A DNA stretch of 44,934 nucleotides from Shimia sp. R10_1 (GTDB taxonomy: Bacteria > Pseudomonadota > Alphaproteobacteria > Rhodobacterales > Rhodobacteraceae). The notes beneath the pieces are model-generated. The model ran no database searches. It was not told the DNA's origin and was given only the letters and a program-made list of their open reading frames with translations. The translations under genes were made by a program, and so were the position numbers. Each line of letters opens with the position of its first letter. Position 1 is the first letter of the stretch. Location of the stretch: contig NZ_JAGHQX010000015.1 of assembly GCF_017744095.1 (NCBI RefSeq), positions 1 through 44,934 of the forward strand. Direction: 5' to 3'. Positions 24,753-33,554 of the stretch are shown in pieces.

Positions 24753-26204
24753 TTAGCCTTTCAACGAGATGGCGATATTCTTTGTGCGTACGTAGTTATA
24801 GAGTGCTTCAAGCCCTTTTTCGCGCCCGAACCCCGATTTTCCGACACCCCCGAATGGTGTTGATATGCCCCCGGCAAACCATTCGTTTACAAAGACCTGA
24901 CCGGCACGCAGTTTGCGTGCGACACGATGTGCACGGGCTAGGTCGCGTGTGAAAATCCCGGCAACCAGGCCAAACTCTGTACCATTGGCCATCCCGATGG
25001 CCTCCGCTTCGGTATCAAACGGGGTAAAGCATGCGACGGGGCCAAAGATCTCTTCTTGAGCAACACGGCTGCTCGGGTCCACATCGGCGAGAATGGTCGG
25101 AGCCATGAAGTAGCCATCACGCTCCAGCCGTACACCACCGGCGGCCACGCGTGCGCCATCCTGTCTTGCGGTTGACGTGATCGCTTCGACCTGCGCCAAC
25201 TGGCGGGCAGAGATCACCGGTGTGTGGTCCGGGTTTTTGAGGCCGTGTCCAACGCTTAGCCCATTGGCGAGACCCGCCGCGCGTTCGACGGCTTCTTCAT
25301 ATATGGACCGATGCACCAGCACTCGTGCCATGGCCGAGCAAACCTGACCCGCATTGTAGAAAATGCCGCTTTGAAGGCTAGCAATCAATGTATCCAAGTC
25401 TGCGTCGTCAAATACGACGGCTGCGGACTTGCCGCCTAACTCCATTAGTGCAGGCACTACGTTGTCAGCCGCAGATTTAAGGATGTTCTGGCCGGTTGGC
25501 ACCGATCCAGTAAAGACGATTTGATCCACTTCTGGGCTTGTCACAAGGCGCGCGCCAAGATCGGAGCCTATGCCGTTCAAGATCGACACCGTGCCGGTGG
25601 GCACGTCGGCGCGTTCTAGCGCGAGGCCCAGCATCGCCAAACCGATTGGATCGAGTTCTGGCGATTTGATGATTGTAGAGTTGCCTGCTGCCATAGAAGG
25701 GGCCAAAGACCTGCCAGCGATGGACACCGGGAAGTTCCACGGAACGATCTGTGCCGATACGCCAAAGGGTTCAAACACGGTATAGTCCGCGTAGTCCGGA
25801 CCAAGTGGTATGGATTTCCCTTCGATTTTGTCGGCAACGCCGCCGTAGTACTCGAAATACTGAGCGGCCTCTATGAATTCATCGCGGGCGGCCTCCAGGG
25901 TTTTGCCACTTTCACGACACAGTAGGACCGCCCCTTCATCTGCGATGTTGCGAATTTCTTGTGCGATGCGGATCATGAGGCGACCGCGTTCAGAGGGCTG
26001 CATGTCTGCCAGATCACCGCGTTCGAACGAGGTACGCGCGCTTTCAAGCGCGGCAGCTAGAGACTTCTCGCCTGCTTGAGCGCAATCTGCGACGTGCTCT
26101 TGGTTTCCAGGATCTTCTACCGCGATACGGTTCCCCGCGTCCCCTTCAACCCATTCGCCGGCCAGGAAGTTCCTAGCCAGCCCGTCTTTCACAAAATCGC
26201 TCAT
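24753..26204 (-). CDS. NAD(P)-dependent aldehyde dehydrogenase
   Basis: The 483-residue ALDH has the oxyanion-hole Asn157 (PWNFP), cofactor-binding Lys180, general base Glu255 (MELGGKS) and nucleophile Cys289 (NAGQVCS). The late NEWFAGGISTPFGGVGKSGFGREKG motif is also present. Length and motifs match the betaine-aldehyde / alpha-ketoglutarate-semialdehyde group. In a hydroxyproline pathway the expected role is oxidation of 2-oxoglutarate semialdehyde; formaldehyde or other betaine-derived aldehydes are alternatives. It overlaps the Rieske gene by four bases (ATGA), so it is made with it. Confidence 0.87.
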   Translation of the reverse strand: MSDFVKDGLARNFLAGEWVEGDAGNRIAVEDPGNQEHVADCAQAGEKSLAAALESARTSFERGDLADMQPSERGRLMIRIAQEIRNIADEGAVLLCRESGKTLEAARDEFIEAAQYFEYYGGVADKIEGKSIPLGPDYADYTVFEPFGVSAQIVPWNFPVSIAGRSLAPSMAAGNSTIIKSPELDPIGLAMLGLALERADVPTGTVSILNGIGSDLGARLVTSPEVDQIVFTGSVPTGQNILKSAADNVVPALMELGGKSAAVVFDDADLDTLIASLQSGIFYNAGQVCSAMARVLVHRSIYEEAVERAAGLANGLSVGHGLKNPDHTPVISARQLAQVEAITSTARQDGARVAAGGVRLERDGYFMAPTILADVDPSSRVAQEEIFGPVACFTPFDTEAEAIGMANGTEFGLVAGIFTRDLARAHRVARKLRAGQVFVNEWFAGGISTPFGGVGKSGFGREKGLEALYNYVRTKNIAISLKG

Positions 26205-27358
26205 GCTGCAGTGCGGCCTTTCTCAATCTGAGACGCGACCCAATGGTGGAAACAATGGGTCGGGCCATCCATGGCAGGGGAGAAGCGTCCGCCATCAAAT
26301 TTCACACCGTGGCGGCCTTTTTGCATACCTTCCACAACAAAGACGTCTTCTTGGAATACGGTTTTCCACAGAGCTGCGTTTTGCTCGCGCAGAGGTTCGT
26401 GTTCGGGGCTGTCTTCGGGTTTTTGTGCGTAATAGAGCTCGATGCGCTCATGGGATTTGTCGTGGCTGATCGGGTCAATCAGAAAGGCAAATCCATGGTC
26501 GCGCTGCACACCCAGCAGAGTGTTCGGATAGACCACGATATACTCTGCGCCTTCGTTCCACTTGGGGTCAAGGTTATCAAAGTCCTTGAGCTTTTCGCCG
26601 TTTTCACCTTCGAACTGGCGGTATACATAGGTGCCTTGGCCTGAGTATTTGCCCAACTCGTTGATGTTATAGTGATCTTCCAGACGGGAATAGCTATTCA
26701 GGCCGGGATGTACCCAGGGTAGGTGATAGCTTTCGCAATAGTTTTCCACCGCCAGTTTCCAGTTCGAATCCAGCTCAAGATATACCGATGCGCTTTCTCC
26801 GCCGTGGTACATGGGCTGGTCGAAATCTTTCCAGCGCTCCATTAGGTCTGCGTGTACCTCTTCAAACTCCGGAGCGTTGCCATCAATGTTCACAAAGACC
26901 ACGTCACGCCATATGTAAGAGCGAATGCGCACCAAACCGAGTTTGGAAAAATCCAAATCTTCGTGAGTGTTTTGGCCCGGCCCACCGACATGCGGTGCGG
27001 TGCGAAGTTCGCCATTCAGGCCGTAACACCAGCTGTGATAGGGGCAGCGGATCGCGCCGCGGATTTTTTGAGGTTTGTCGACCAAGATCATACCGCGATG
27101 GCGGCATGTGTTCTGGAAGACGCCGATTTCACCGTTGCGATCACGCACCATCAGGAGAGGCATTCCGAGAAAATCGACGGGCTTGGCGTCGCCGGCGGTT
27201 GGAACATCTTTTCCAAAACCAATGCCGGACCAGTTGGCAAAGAGAACAGAGTCTCTCTCTTCCTTGAAGACCTCTGGGTCGATGTAGTGCGCGTTAGGCA
27301 GACCGTTTGCTGTGTTCACATCTCTGAGGACCGAAGCGAGGGGGGCGTGCTGGTTCAT
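26201..27358 (-). CDS. Rieske [2Fe-2S] oxygenase, proline-betaine demethylase type
   Basis: The 385-residue oxygenase component has a Rieske site formed by Cys85-x-His87 and Cys105-x2-His108 (CRHRG and CPYHSW). The mononuclear iron site is NYCESYHLPWVH (His212 and His217), with a likely third ligand in the acidic QEDVFVVEG segment. The family includes Stc2 (stachydrine demethylase), GbcA and HpbB1. It would remove one N-methyl group of a quaternary proline betaine as formaldehyde, using electrons from the reductase encoded divergently at 28589. Its neighbours hpbD and the BCCT gene make proline or hydroxyproline betaine the best guess. The 99 bases between it and the LysR stop leave room for a separate promoter. 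Confidence 0.87.
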   Translation of the reverse strand: MNQHAPLASVLRDVNTANGLPNAHYIDPEVFKEERDSVLFANWSGIGFGKDVPTAGDAKPVDFLGMPLLMVRDRNGEIGVFQNTCRHRGMILVDKPQKIRGAIRCPYHSWCYGLNGELRTAPHVGGPGQNTHEDLDFSKLGLVRIRSYIWRDVVFVNIDGNAPEFEEVHADLMERWKDFDQPMYHGGESASVYLELDSNWKLAVENYCESYHLPWVHPGLNSYSRLEDHYNINELGKYSGQGTYVYRQFEGENGEKLKDFDNLDPKWNEGAEYIVVYPNTLLGVQRDHGFAFLIDPISHDKSHERIELYYAQKPEDSPEHEPLREQNAALWKTVFQEDVFVVEGMQKGRHGVKFDGGRFSPAMDGPTHCFHHWVASQIEKGRTAA

Positions 27359-27457
27359 CGAACTCTCCTTGGCGATACGTGCTTGGCGTCTAATGGAAGT
27401 GATCAGACATTTTGCTCAATATCGGAAAAGTTCATTCAAGGTTGATTTGATCTAAAC

Positions 27458-28357
27458 TCACTGGTCCGCGATGTTCTTCAGTATCCAGTTTTTGAGTGCC
27501 AGTGCGTTGGGTGTAAGTTTTTCGTCATTCTGCCCGCAGAGATAAAATCGATGGGGGGCGGGCAGGGTGTGAGGTTCAATTCCAACCAGCTTGCCGCTCT
27601 GAAGCATTGGTGTAACTAGCCGTCGCCATCCCAAGGCTATGCCGGCTCCCTTTTGGGCGATTTGTAGCGCTATTGAATAGCTGTTTACGCGCGCACCCTG
27701 CGCAATTTCACCTTCGTAGCCTAGCCCAGCGAACCATTCTGACCAACGCGTCCAAGTGGGGCTGGCGGCATCCAGGTGAATCAGTCTTTGTTTTGCCAAT
27801 GCGTCCAAGTCTATGCCCTGCATTTGCGCGGCCAGAACTGGGGAAGCAACGGGAACCAATTCATCACGGTACACAGGCGTTTGGTGCACGGTCGGATTTG
27901 CTGCGGGCCCGTAACAAATGAAAAAGTCAAAGTCTCTCACGTGTTCGAATGGGCGATCTTGAGTAACTTGATGAACATTGATTGCCGGGTGTTCACGCCA
28001 GAAGTCAATCACTGTCGGGGACAGCCAGAGCGCAGCAACCGCGGTCGTCGACCCAACAGTGACTGCTTCATTCGTGCCTCGGTGACGTATGCGTGAAAGT
28101 TGCTGTGAAATAGTTTGGAATGAGGCCCCTAGAGTTTCAAACAGTGCTTTGCCGTCTTCTGTCAGTTGAACGCCTCGATGCTGGCGCAGAAATAACGCGC
28201 GCCCGAGTTCTTCCTCAAGAGCCTTTATTTGGTGGCTCACCGCACCAGGTGTGACGGAGAGTTCTTGCGCCGCATTTTTGAAGCTCATGTGGCGCGCGGC
28301 TGCTTCGAATGCGGCCAAGGTCGTGAATGGCGGGAGGTCGTAATGGCGTCGAGACAT
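27458..28357 (-). CDS. LysR-family transcriptional regulator
   Basis: The 299-residue protein has an N-terminal winged helix (PPFTTLAAFEAAARHMSFKNAAQELSVTPGAVSHQIKALEEELGRALF, about residues 9-55) and a LysR substrate-binding domain. The helix wording and the GAVSHQIK motif fit the GcvA-like subgroup. It faces the ferredoxin-reductase gene across 231 bases and lies upstream of the Rieske gene in the same direction. It is well placed to control both arms of the betaine island. There is no good ribosome site before the ATG at 28357. The effector is unknown. Confidence 0.87.
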   Translation of the reverse strand: MSRRHYDLPPFTTLAAFEAAARHMSFKNAAQELSVTPGAVSHQIKALEEELGRALFLRQHRGVQLTEDGKALFETLGASFQTISQQLSRIRHRGTNEAVTVGSTTAVAALWLSPTVIDFWREHPAINVHQVTQDRPFEHVRDFDFFICYGPAANPTVHQTPVYRDELVPVASPVLAAQMQGIDLDALAKQRLIHLDAASPTWTRWSEWFAGLGYEGEIAQGARVNSYSIALQIAQKGAGIALGWRRLVTPMLQSGKLVGIEPHTLPAPHRFYLCGQNDEKLTPNALALKNWILKNIADQ

Positions 28358-28588
28358 GGCGAATCCGGGCTGTAGGAATGGCTATGGGTGAGTTCAGTTC
28401 ATCTTTGTATGAGTATTTTCCGAATTGAACGAGTCCTTCAAATACATTTTTTCCTCGTAAGTCATTTGGATGCACGCGCGCAATTCAGGTTACTCAGGAT
28501 TGTACCCTGTATTTGCTTGCCCTTTCTGAGGGGTGAGTTCGCGCGTGCTGAAGCAGCTTTCTGCCATGAAAGCGAGAGAGGAAACGTT
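28358..28588. promoter_or_regulatory. Divergent control region of the betaine island
   Basis: These 231 bases separate the LysR gene from the reductase-BCCT transcript. A plus frame reads through it from 28388 but looks like non-coding leader: no family similarity, and the true reductase ATG at 28589 has GAGAGG just upstream. It should hold both promoters and the LysR operator. I could not pick out a convincing T-N11-A pair by eye. Confidence 0.5.
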
Positions 28589-29533
28589 ATGCAAACGGTC
28601 AACGCGCGATTGATAAAGAAGTCTGCACTTAGCCCGGATACCACAGATTTTGCTTTCGAAATTGCCGAGGGGCGTTTCCAAGGCCTAGAGGCTGGTGCCC
28701 ATGTTGATATACACTTGGGCGAGGATCTGGTCCGTCAGTATTCCATTTGGAGCTGGAGTCTGGATGGGCGGCAGCTCAACGTTGCTGTGAAGCGAGAAGA
28801 TGACGGCCGCGGCGGTTCTTTAGCTATGCACGCCTTGGAAGAAGGTGTGCAGGTCCAAATTGGCGGACCACGCAATCATTTCAAGCTACAAGCAGCTGAT
28901 CGTTATGTCACGCTGATCGCCGGCGGCATCGGTGCAACGCCTTTGGTTGCTATGGCACGCGAGTTACTGAATGCCGGTCGTGATTTTCAGGTTGTATACT
29001 TGGTGCGCACAAAAGACCTGGCTGCGATGGACAGTAAATTCAAGGCATTGGGTTTGCAGGAATGGTATCGACTGCATTGTGATGACACGGATGGTGTTTT
29101 TGATTTACCTGCCTTGATGCGCAGCTTGCCAGTCGACAGTGATATCTACACCTGTGGACCCGAGCCGATGCTAAATGCTGTCCTTGACGCAGGTTCAGCG
29201 CTGCGCGGTGGAACAATTCATTTTGAACGGTTTGCCGCGATCACAGACGCCGATCATGGTGAAAATGAAAGCTTCGAGATTGAAATAAGTTCTAGTGGTG
29301 ACGTGTACGCTGTCTCAGCGGAGCAAACCATCCTTGAAGTCTTGCAAGCAAACGGAGTGCATGTGGACTTTGGCTGTTCAGAAGGGCTGTGCGGTTCCTG
29401 CATGGTCGATGTCCTTGACGGAGATGTTGATCATCGCGACGGCATTCTGACCCCAGAAGAGCAGGCGACAAACAGCTACATGTGCACATGCGTATCGCGG
29501 GCCAAAAGCAAACGGCTCGTGCTCGATTTGTGA
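28589..29533 (+). CDS. Ferredoxin reductase of the Rieske oxygenase (FMN/FAD plus [2Fe-2S])
   Basis: The protein of about 314 residues has a flavin domain (about 1-100: VRQYSIWSW is the R-x-Y-S flavin motif). The NAD domain carries LIAGGIGATPLVAMARELL and YTCGPEPML. The C-terminal plant-type [2Fe-2S] domain has FGCSEGLCGSCMVDV and a later MCTC. The modules are in the order of phthalate-dioxygenase-reductase-like electron-transfer partners. It carries electrons from NADH to the Rieske oxygenase at 26201-27358 (compare GbcB, HpbC1). The ATG at 28589 is chosen for its GAGAGG site and because the flavin domain begins right after it. The BCCT gene follows after 41 bases. Confidence 0.88.
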   Translation: MQTVNARLIKKSALSPDTTDFAFEIAEGRFQGLEAGAHVDIHLGEDLVRQYSIWSWSLDGRQLNVAVKREDDGRGGSLAMHALEEGVQVQIGGPRNHFKLQAADRYVTLIAGGIGATPLVAMARELLNAGRDFQVVYLVRTKDLAAMDSKFKALGLQEWYRLHCDDTDGVFDLPALMRSLPVDSDIYTCGPEPMLNAVLDAGSALRGGTIHFERFAAITDADHGENESFEIEISSSGDVYAVSAEQTILEVLQANGVHVDFGCSEGLCGSCMVDVLDGDVDHRDGILTPEEQATNSYMCTCVSRAKSKRLVLDL

Positions 29534-29574
29534 CGGCTAAATTTACAAGAAAAACAAAAAAGACAGGGAATATC

Positions 29575-31404
29575 ATGTCAATAAAACCGCCATTTACAGA
29601 CCTAGAGATCAATCGATCTTCAAAGGGCTTTTATGAAGGGCACTCCATCGAAATCGCAGTGCTTAGCAAATCGATTATGATCGGGTTGGTCCTCTGGGCG
29701 CTCATATGGCCAGCCAATGCGAGCGGCGTTCTTGGGAGCCTCAACTGGCAACTACTGGAAACCTTCAACAGTTTTTATGTGATCATTGTTGGTGCCTTTG
29801 TGGTGTTTCTTGCAGTTTTGGCGATTTGGCCGAGTGTCGGCAAGTTGAGGTTGGGGGGCGATGGCGCAGCACCTGAGTTCTCTAACTTTTCATGGTTCTC
29901 CATGATGTTTGGCGCTGGGCTTGGGGTTGGTTTGATGGTCTTTGCGACTGCGGAACCTTTGAGCCTTTGGGGATCCAACCCCGTTGTGCTTTCAGGTGCG
30001 GTGGAAGCCAACTCAGAAGAGGCAGTAAGGTCTGCCTTCCGTTACACTTATTTGCACTACGGTTTTCATGCCTGGGCAGCCTATGTGGTGACAGGGCTTT
30101 CGCTTGCTTATTATGCCTATACTCGCGGCATGCCACTGACGATACGCTCCGCACTCACACCGCTCTTTGGCCGTCTCTTGAATGGGTTCGTCGGCCATGT
30201 AATCGATGTATTGGCGGTCGTCGCGACGATCTTGGGCGTTTCGGTCACCATCGGATTTGGGGTCAGCCAGTTTGTTGATGGTTTGTATGCCATCACGGGT
30301 GTCCAGTGGATTATGAATTTGAACGCTGATGTACCGACGCCCAGCACAGTCGGTCTTTTGGCGGGGCTTTGCGTTATCATGGGGTTGTCCATCCTGTCAG
30401 CCGTTTCTGGCGTTGGGCGTGGCGTGAAGTACCTGTCCAACCTAAATCTGGTTTTGTCCCTTATTCTGCTTTTGGTTTTTGTGATTTTTGGGTCGTTCGC
30501 TTTCGCGATGAACACTTACATCGCGTCGCTCGTAGACTACGTAATGAACTTCTGGAACCTCAGCTTTGGAGCCTACAGTCCTCAGTCTGTCGCAGAGTTT
30601 ACTGCAGCGCTGCCTGCAGACGCGGTGCCATATGCTGAGGCTCTACGCCCTGGAGCGACAAATGCCTGGGGGTCTTTTGACGGTTTTGTATCTGGTCTGG
30701 AAGCGGATGCCGCCGCACTATCTGAAGCAACATTGACTGCAGTATATGCTGCAGGAGAGCAGCAGCGACAGTTTGGTTGGCAGGCCGGCTGGACCACCTT
30801 TTACTGGGCGTGGTGGATCGCCTTTTCACCATTTGTTGGTCTTTTCTTGGCGCGTATTTCCAAGGGAAGAACCATCCGTGAGTTCATTCTGGGTTGTGTG
30901 CTTGCGCCATCGTTGGTCTGTTTTGCTTGGATGGCTATCCTTGGTGGGACGGCTGTTGATCTCGAACTGACAGGTGGTGCGAATGGGGCAATTCTTGGTG
31001 CGTCAAACACCGCGAAATTGTTCGTCACTTTGGGCGAGATGATAAATGGCCCTCTTTTGACGGGCGTTACGGTGATGTGTGTTGTTTTGGTTTTGACCTT
31101 TCTTGTGACTTCGGCAGACTCGGGGATTCTTGTGATGAACACGATTATGTCTGGTGGTGACCAGGAGGTCGGCAATAAGCACAAAATTGTCTGGGGGCTG
31201 ATCCTGACTGCCGTAATCGGTACTTTGATTTTTGCAGCAGGGGAAAACAAACCGCTTGATGCAATGCGCAATGCAATGATCATCGGGGCTTTGCCCTTCA
31301 CGATGATTATGGGCTTGATGTGCGTGTCTTTGGTCAAAGCGCTTTATCGTGACGGAATGCGAAACAAGCGTCATGAGGCTGAGGGTGCTCTGGCGGGAGA
31401 ATAG
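29575..31404 (+). CDS. BCCT-family betaine transporter
   Basis: The protein of about 609 residues has roughly twelve membrane segments. The BCCT hallmark is GWTTFYWAWWIAFSPFVGLFLARISKGRTIREF, whose aromatic residues form the trimethylammonium-binding box. Also typical are FSWFSMMFGAGLGVGLMVF and EPLSLW. It imports a quaternary amine with Na+ or H+. The ATG at 29575 has AGGGAA upstream. Directly before the aromatic box there is an unusually long hydrophilic insertion (about 30585-30775, SPQSVAEFTAALPADAVPY and on). It sits in the reductase transcript, so it probably brings in the betaine that the island degrades. Confidence 0.9.
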   Translation: MSIKPPFTDLEINRSSKGFYEGHSIEIAVLSKSIMIGLVLWALIWPANASGVLGSLNWQLLETFNSFYVIIVGAFVVFLAVLAIWPSVGKLRLGGDGAAPEFSNFSWFSMMFGAGLGVGLMVFATAEPLSLWGSNPVVLSGAVEANSEEAVRSAFRYTYLHYGFHAWAAYVVTGLSLAYYAYTRGMPLTIRSALTPLFGRLLNGFVGHVIDVLAVVATILGVSVTIGFGVSQFVDGLYAITGVQWIMNLNADVPTPSTVGLLAGLCVIMGLSILSAVSGVGRGVKYLSNLNLVLSLILLLVFVIFGSFAFAMNTYIASLVDYVMNFWNLSFGAYSPQSVAEFTAALPADAVPYAEALRPGATNAWGSFDGFVSGLEADAAALSEATLTAVYAAGEQQRQFGWQAGWTTFYWAWWIAFSPFVGLFLARISKGRTIREFILGCVLAPSLVCFAWMAILGGTAVDLELTGGANGAILGASNTAKLFVTLGEMINGPLLTGVTVMCVVLVLTFLVTSADSGILVMNTIMSGGDQEVGNKHKIVWGLILTAVIGTLIFAAGENKPLDAMRNAMIIGALPFTMIMGLMCVSLVKALYRDGMRNKRHEAEGALAGE

Positions 31405-31438
31405 CTCTGAACGGTCAAATTCAAGCTTATAGGAAATG

Positions 31439-31478
31439 GCGCCGCTCACCAATTGGGGCGGCGCTTTACATTTTTTGG
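31439..31478 (+). terminator. Rho-independent terminator after the BCCT gene
   Basis: The arms gcgccgc (31439-31445) and gcggcgc (31458-31464) form a stem with a 12-base loop, followed by tttacatttttt. It lies 35 bases after the BCCT stop and would end the reductase-BCCT transcript. The rest of 31405-31723, up to the PhoD gene, shows no gene. Confidence 0.75.
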
Positions 31479-31723
31479 GCGCGCTGACGATGCGAAGCAA
31501 AGGAGCTTTGCGAGCATTGTGAAACACGATGATATGCTGCCTATCGATCGGCCTGGCCAAATTCAGGCCGTGTACGTTGCGGCAATCAAAACGATTACGA
31601 TTGTTTCGCGTGTTGGAATTGATAGCATCTGCTCCTGATTGGGAGGCACTGTGCTGGAACATCGCGCGATCCTTGTTCGAAAACAGTGAAGGAACACAAG
31701 CATAAGAAGATCTGAGGCAAGTT

Positions 31724-33472
31724 ATGGGCGATACTCGTTTTACCAGACGACAGGCGATTGTTGCATTGCTTGGAACCAGCGCATTGGCTGTTGGTGGGGG
31801 CCTTTGGGCTTTCAGTGCACCGTCCACTCAGACATTCAAAGCAAGTGAAGTGGTTGCAGACGCGCCCTTCGCGCATGGAGTCGCCAGTGGCGATCCTTTG
31901 CAGGACAGGGTGGTGATTTGGACCCGCCTAGACCCTGAGAGCGTACCTGATGAAACCGCAGAGGTTGAATGGGAAATCTGGGATGCAGCAGATACATCTG
32001 CTGTTTGGAAGGGCGTGTTTGCGACCAACGCGACGCGAGATTGGACAGTCAAAGTAGATGTTGCGGGCCTCGTACCAGGCCGAAAATACGTCTATCAATT
32101 CCAATTTGGCACATATGTTTCAAAGCAGGGTATAACGCGCACCCTACCTGCAGGTAGGGTTGATCAGGCACGCTTCGCGGTTGTGTCCTGCTCCAACTGG
32201 CAGTTTGGTTATTTTAACGCGTACGACCATATCGCAAGGTCTGGTCACTTTGATGCGATGATTCACCTGGGTGACTATATTTATGAATATGGTCAAAGCG
32301 AGAAATCCGGCAAACCAAAGGATGGCGCAATACGACTTCACGATCCAGCGCATGAAATCATTACACTGGACGATTACCGCACGCGGATGGCGCAATATCG
32401 CAGCGATCCTTCATTGCAACGCGTCACATCGGCGATGCCCTTGATCGCCATCTGGGACGATCATGAGACCGCCAATGACAGTTTTGTAGCTGGCGCTGAC
32501 AACCATCAGCCTGAAGAAGGCGCGTGGCTCGCTCGGCGTGATGCTGCCTTGCAGGCCTATTTCGAATGGCTGCCAGTGAGAGAACCCGTGACGGGTCAAT
32601 CCCGTACTGATCAGTTCCGGGCATTTGAATGGGGCGATCTTGCAACTATTGTTGCGCTCGAATCCCGCTTAGGCGGGCGCCAGGCGCCCATCATCATCGA
32701 TGACTACTACGAGATGCTCTATAGCGAAAATGGCGCTGAAAAGTTCAACAAGGTGCTAAATGACCCGGCACGCGATATGTTGGGGCAAGCCCAGCGAGAT
32801 TTTGTCGCGCAGACCTTTGGGGCGTCAAAGTCTGCCGGCAAGCCTTGGCGTCTGTTGGCCAATCAAGTGGTGATGGGGCGGGTGCAGACACCTGATTTGA
32901 ATCCTCATGTGACACAAGAAGCCATTGATCGGATACGTCCGCTTTGGGCGGGGATCGATGATTTTGTCAAATTGTCTGGATTTAGGCTTCCTTTCGATAC
33001 CGATCGTTGGGACGGCTACCCAGCAGCCCGCAAACGGCTCTACGACCAACTTGCCGACGTAGGTGTGCGCGATATGCTCGTCGTGACGGGTGACGCTCAT
33101 GAATACTGGTTGAATGACCTGACCGATGATGCTGGAGCGAAGATGGGAGTCGAGATTGGTACCACCTCTGTGACCTCGGGAACGTTGAAAGGTTTCTTGG
33201 GGTCGGCGACGGAAAGCTATGCGCTGCTGATGACGCGCGAGAATGATGACGTGCGCTACTACAATCCGTTGCATAATGGATATGTGGATTTAACCTTGAC
33301 CCCACATGAGGCTATTACCCGCTGCGTTGCAATAGATACTGTGCGTGCGAGATCCTACGGCGCCTTTGAGGCAGCTCGTTTTACAATCTGCCATGATGCT
33401 GAAAGCCTTAAGTTTATGCGGCCTAAGGGTTTGAACGTTAAGCAGTATTCGTTATTTCGAGGTTGGGCTTAG
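31724..33472 (+). CDS. phoD: PhoD-like alkaline phosphatase, Tat-exported
   Basis: The 582-residue protein starts with a twin-arginine signal (TRRQAIVALLGTSALAVGGG, about 6-25). A beta-sandwich domain follows (FAHGVASGDPLQDRVVIWTRL, about 48-135), then the metallophosphatase domain. Metal-binding blocks are VSCSNW, HLGDYIYEYG, WDDHETANDSF and VTGDAHEYW. The blocks and order match PhoD phosphatase/phosphodiesterases, which use Fe3+ and Ca2+ and release phosphate from esters in the periplasm. The GAGG site before the ATG supports the start. It stands alone between two terminators or convergent genes. I see no obvious Pho box in its 245-base upstream gap. Confidence 0.88.
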   Translation: MGDTRFTRRQAIVALLGTSALAVGGGLWAFSAPSTQTFKASEVVADAPFAHGVASGDPLQDRVVIWTRLDPESVPDETAEVEWEIWDAADTSAVWKGVFATNATRDWTVKVDVAGLVPGRKYVYQFQFGTYVSKQGITRTLPAGRVDQARFAVVSCSNWQFGYFNAYDHIARSGHFDAMIHLGDYIYEYGQSEKSGKPKDGAIRLHDPAHEIITLDDYRTRMAQYRSDPSLQRVTSAMPLIAIWDDHETANDSFVAGADNHQPEEGAWLARRDAALQAYFEWLPVREPVTGQSRTDQFRAFEWGDLATIVALESRLGGRQAPIIIDDYYEMLYSENGAEKFNKVLNDPARDMLGQAQRDFVAQTFGASKSAGKPWRLLANQVVMGRVQTPDLNPHVTQEAIDRIRPLWAGIDDFVKLSGFRLPFDTDRWDGYPAARKRLYDQLADVGVRDMLVVTGDAHEYWLNDLTDDAGAKMGVEIGTTSVTSGTLKGFLGSATESYALLMTRENDDVRYYNPLHNGYVDLTLTPHEAITRCVAIDTVRARSYGAFEAARFTICHDAESLKFMRPKGLNVKQYSLFRGWA

Positions 33473-33554
33473 CGCTTTGGCCATTTTGACTTGGGGGTAA
33501 GATCCTTTGTGGGGAAGTGTGTCGCGTGACATGTTCAAGTGTCTCACAAAAAGA

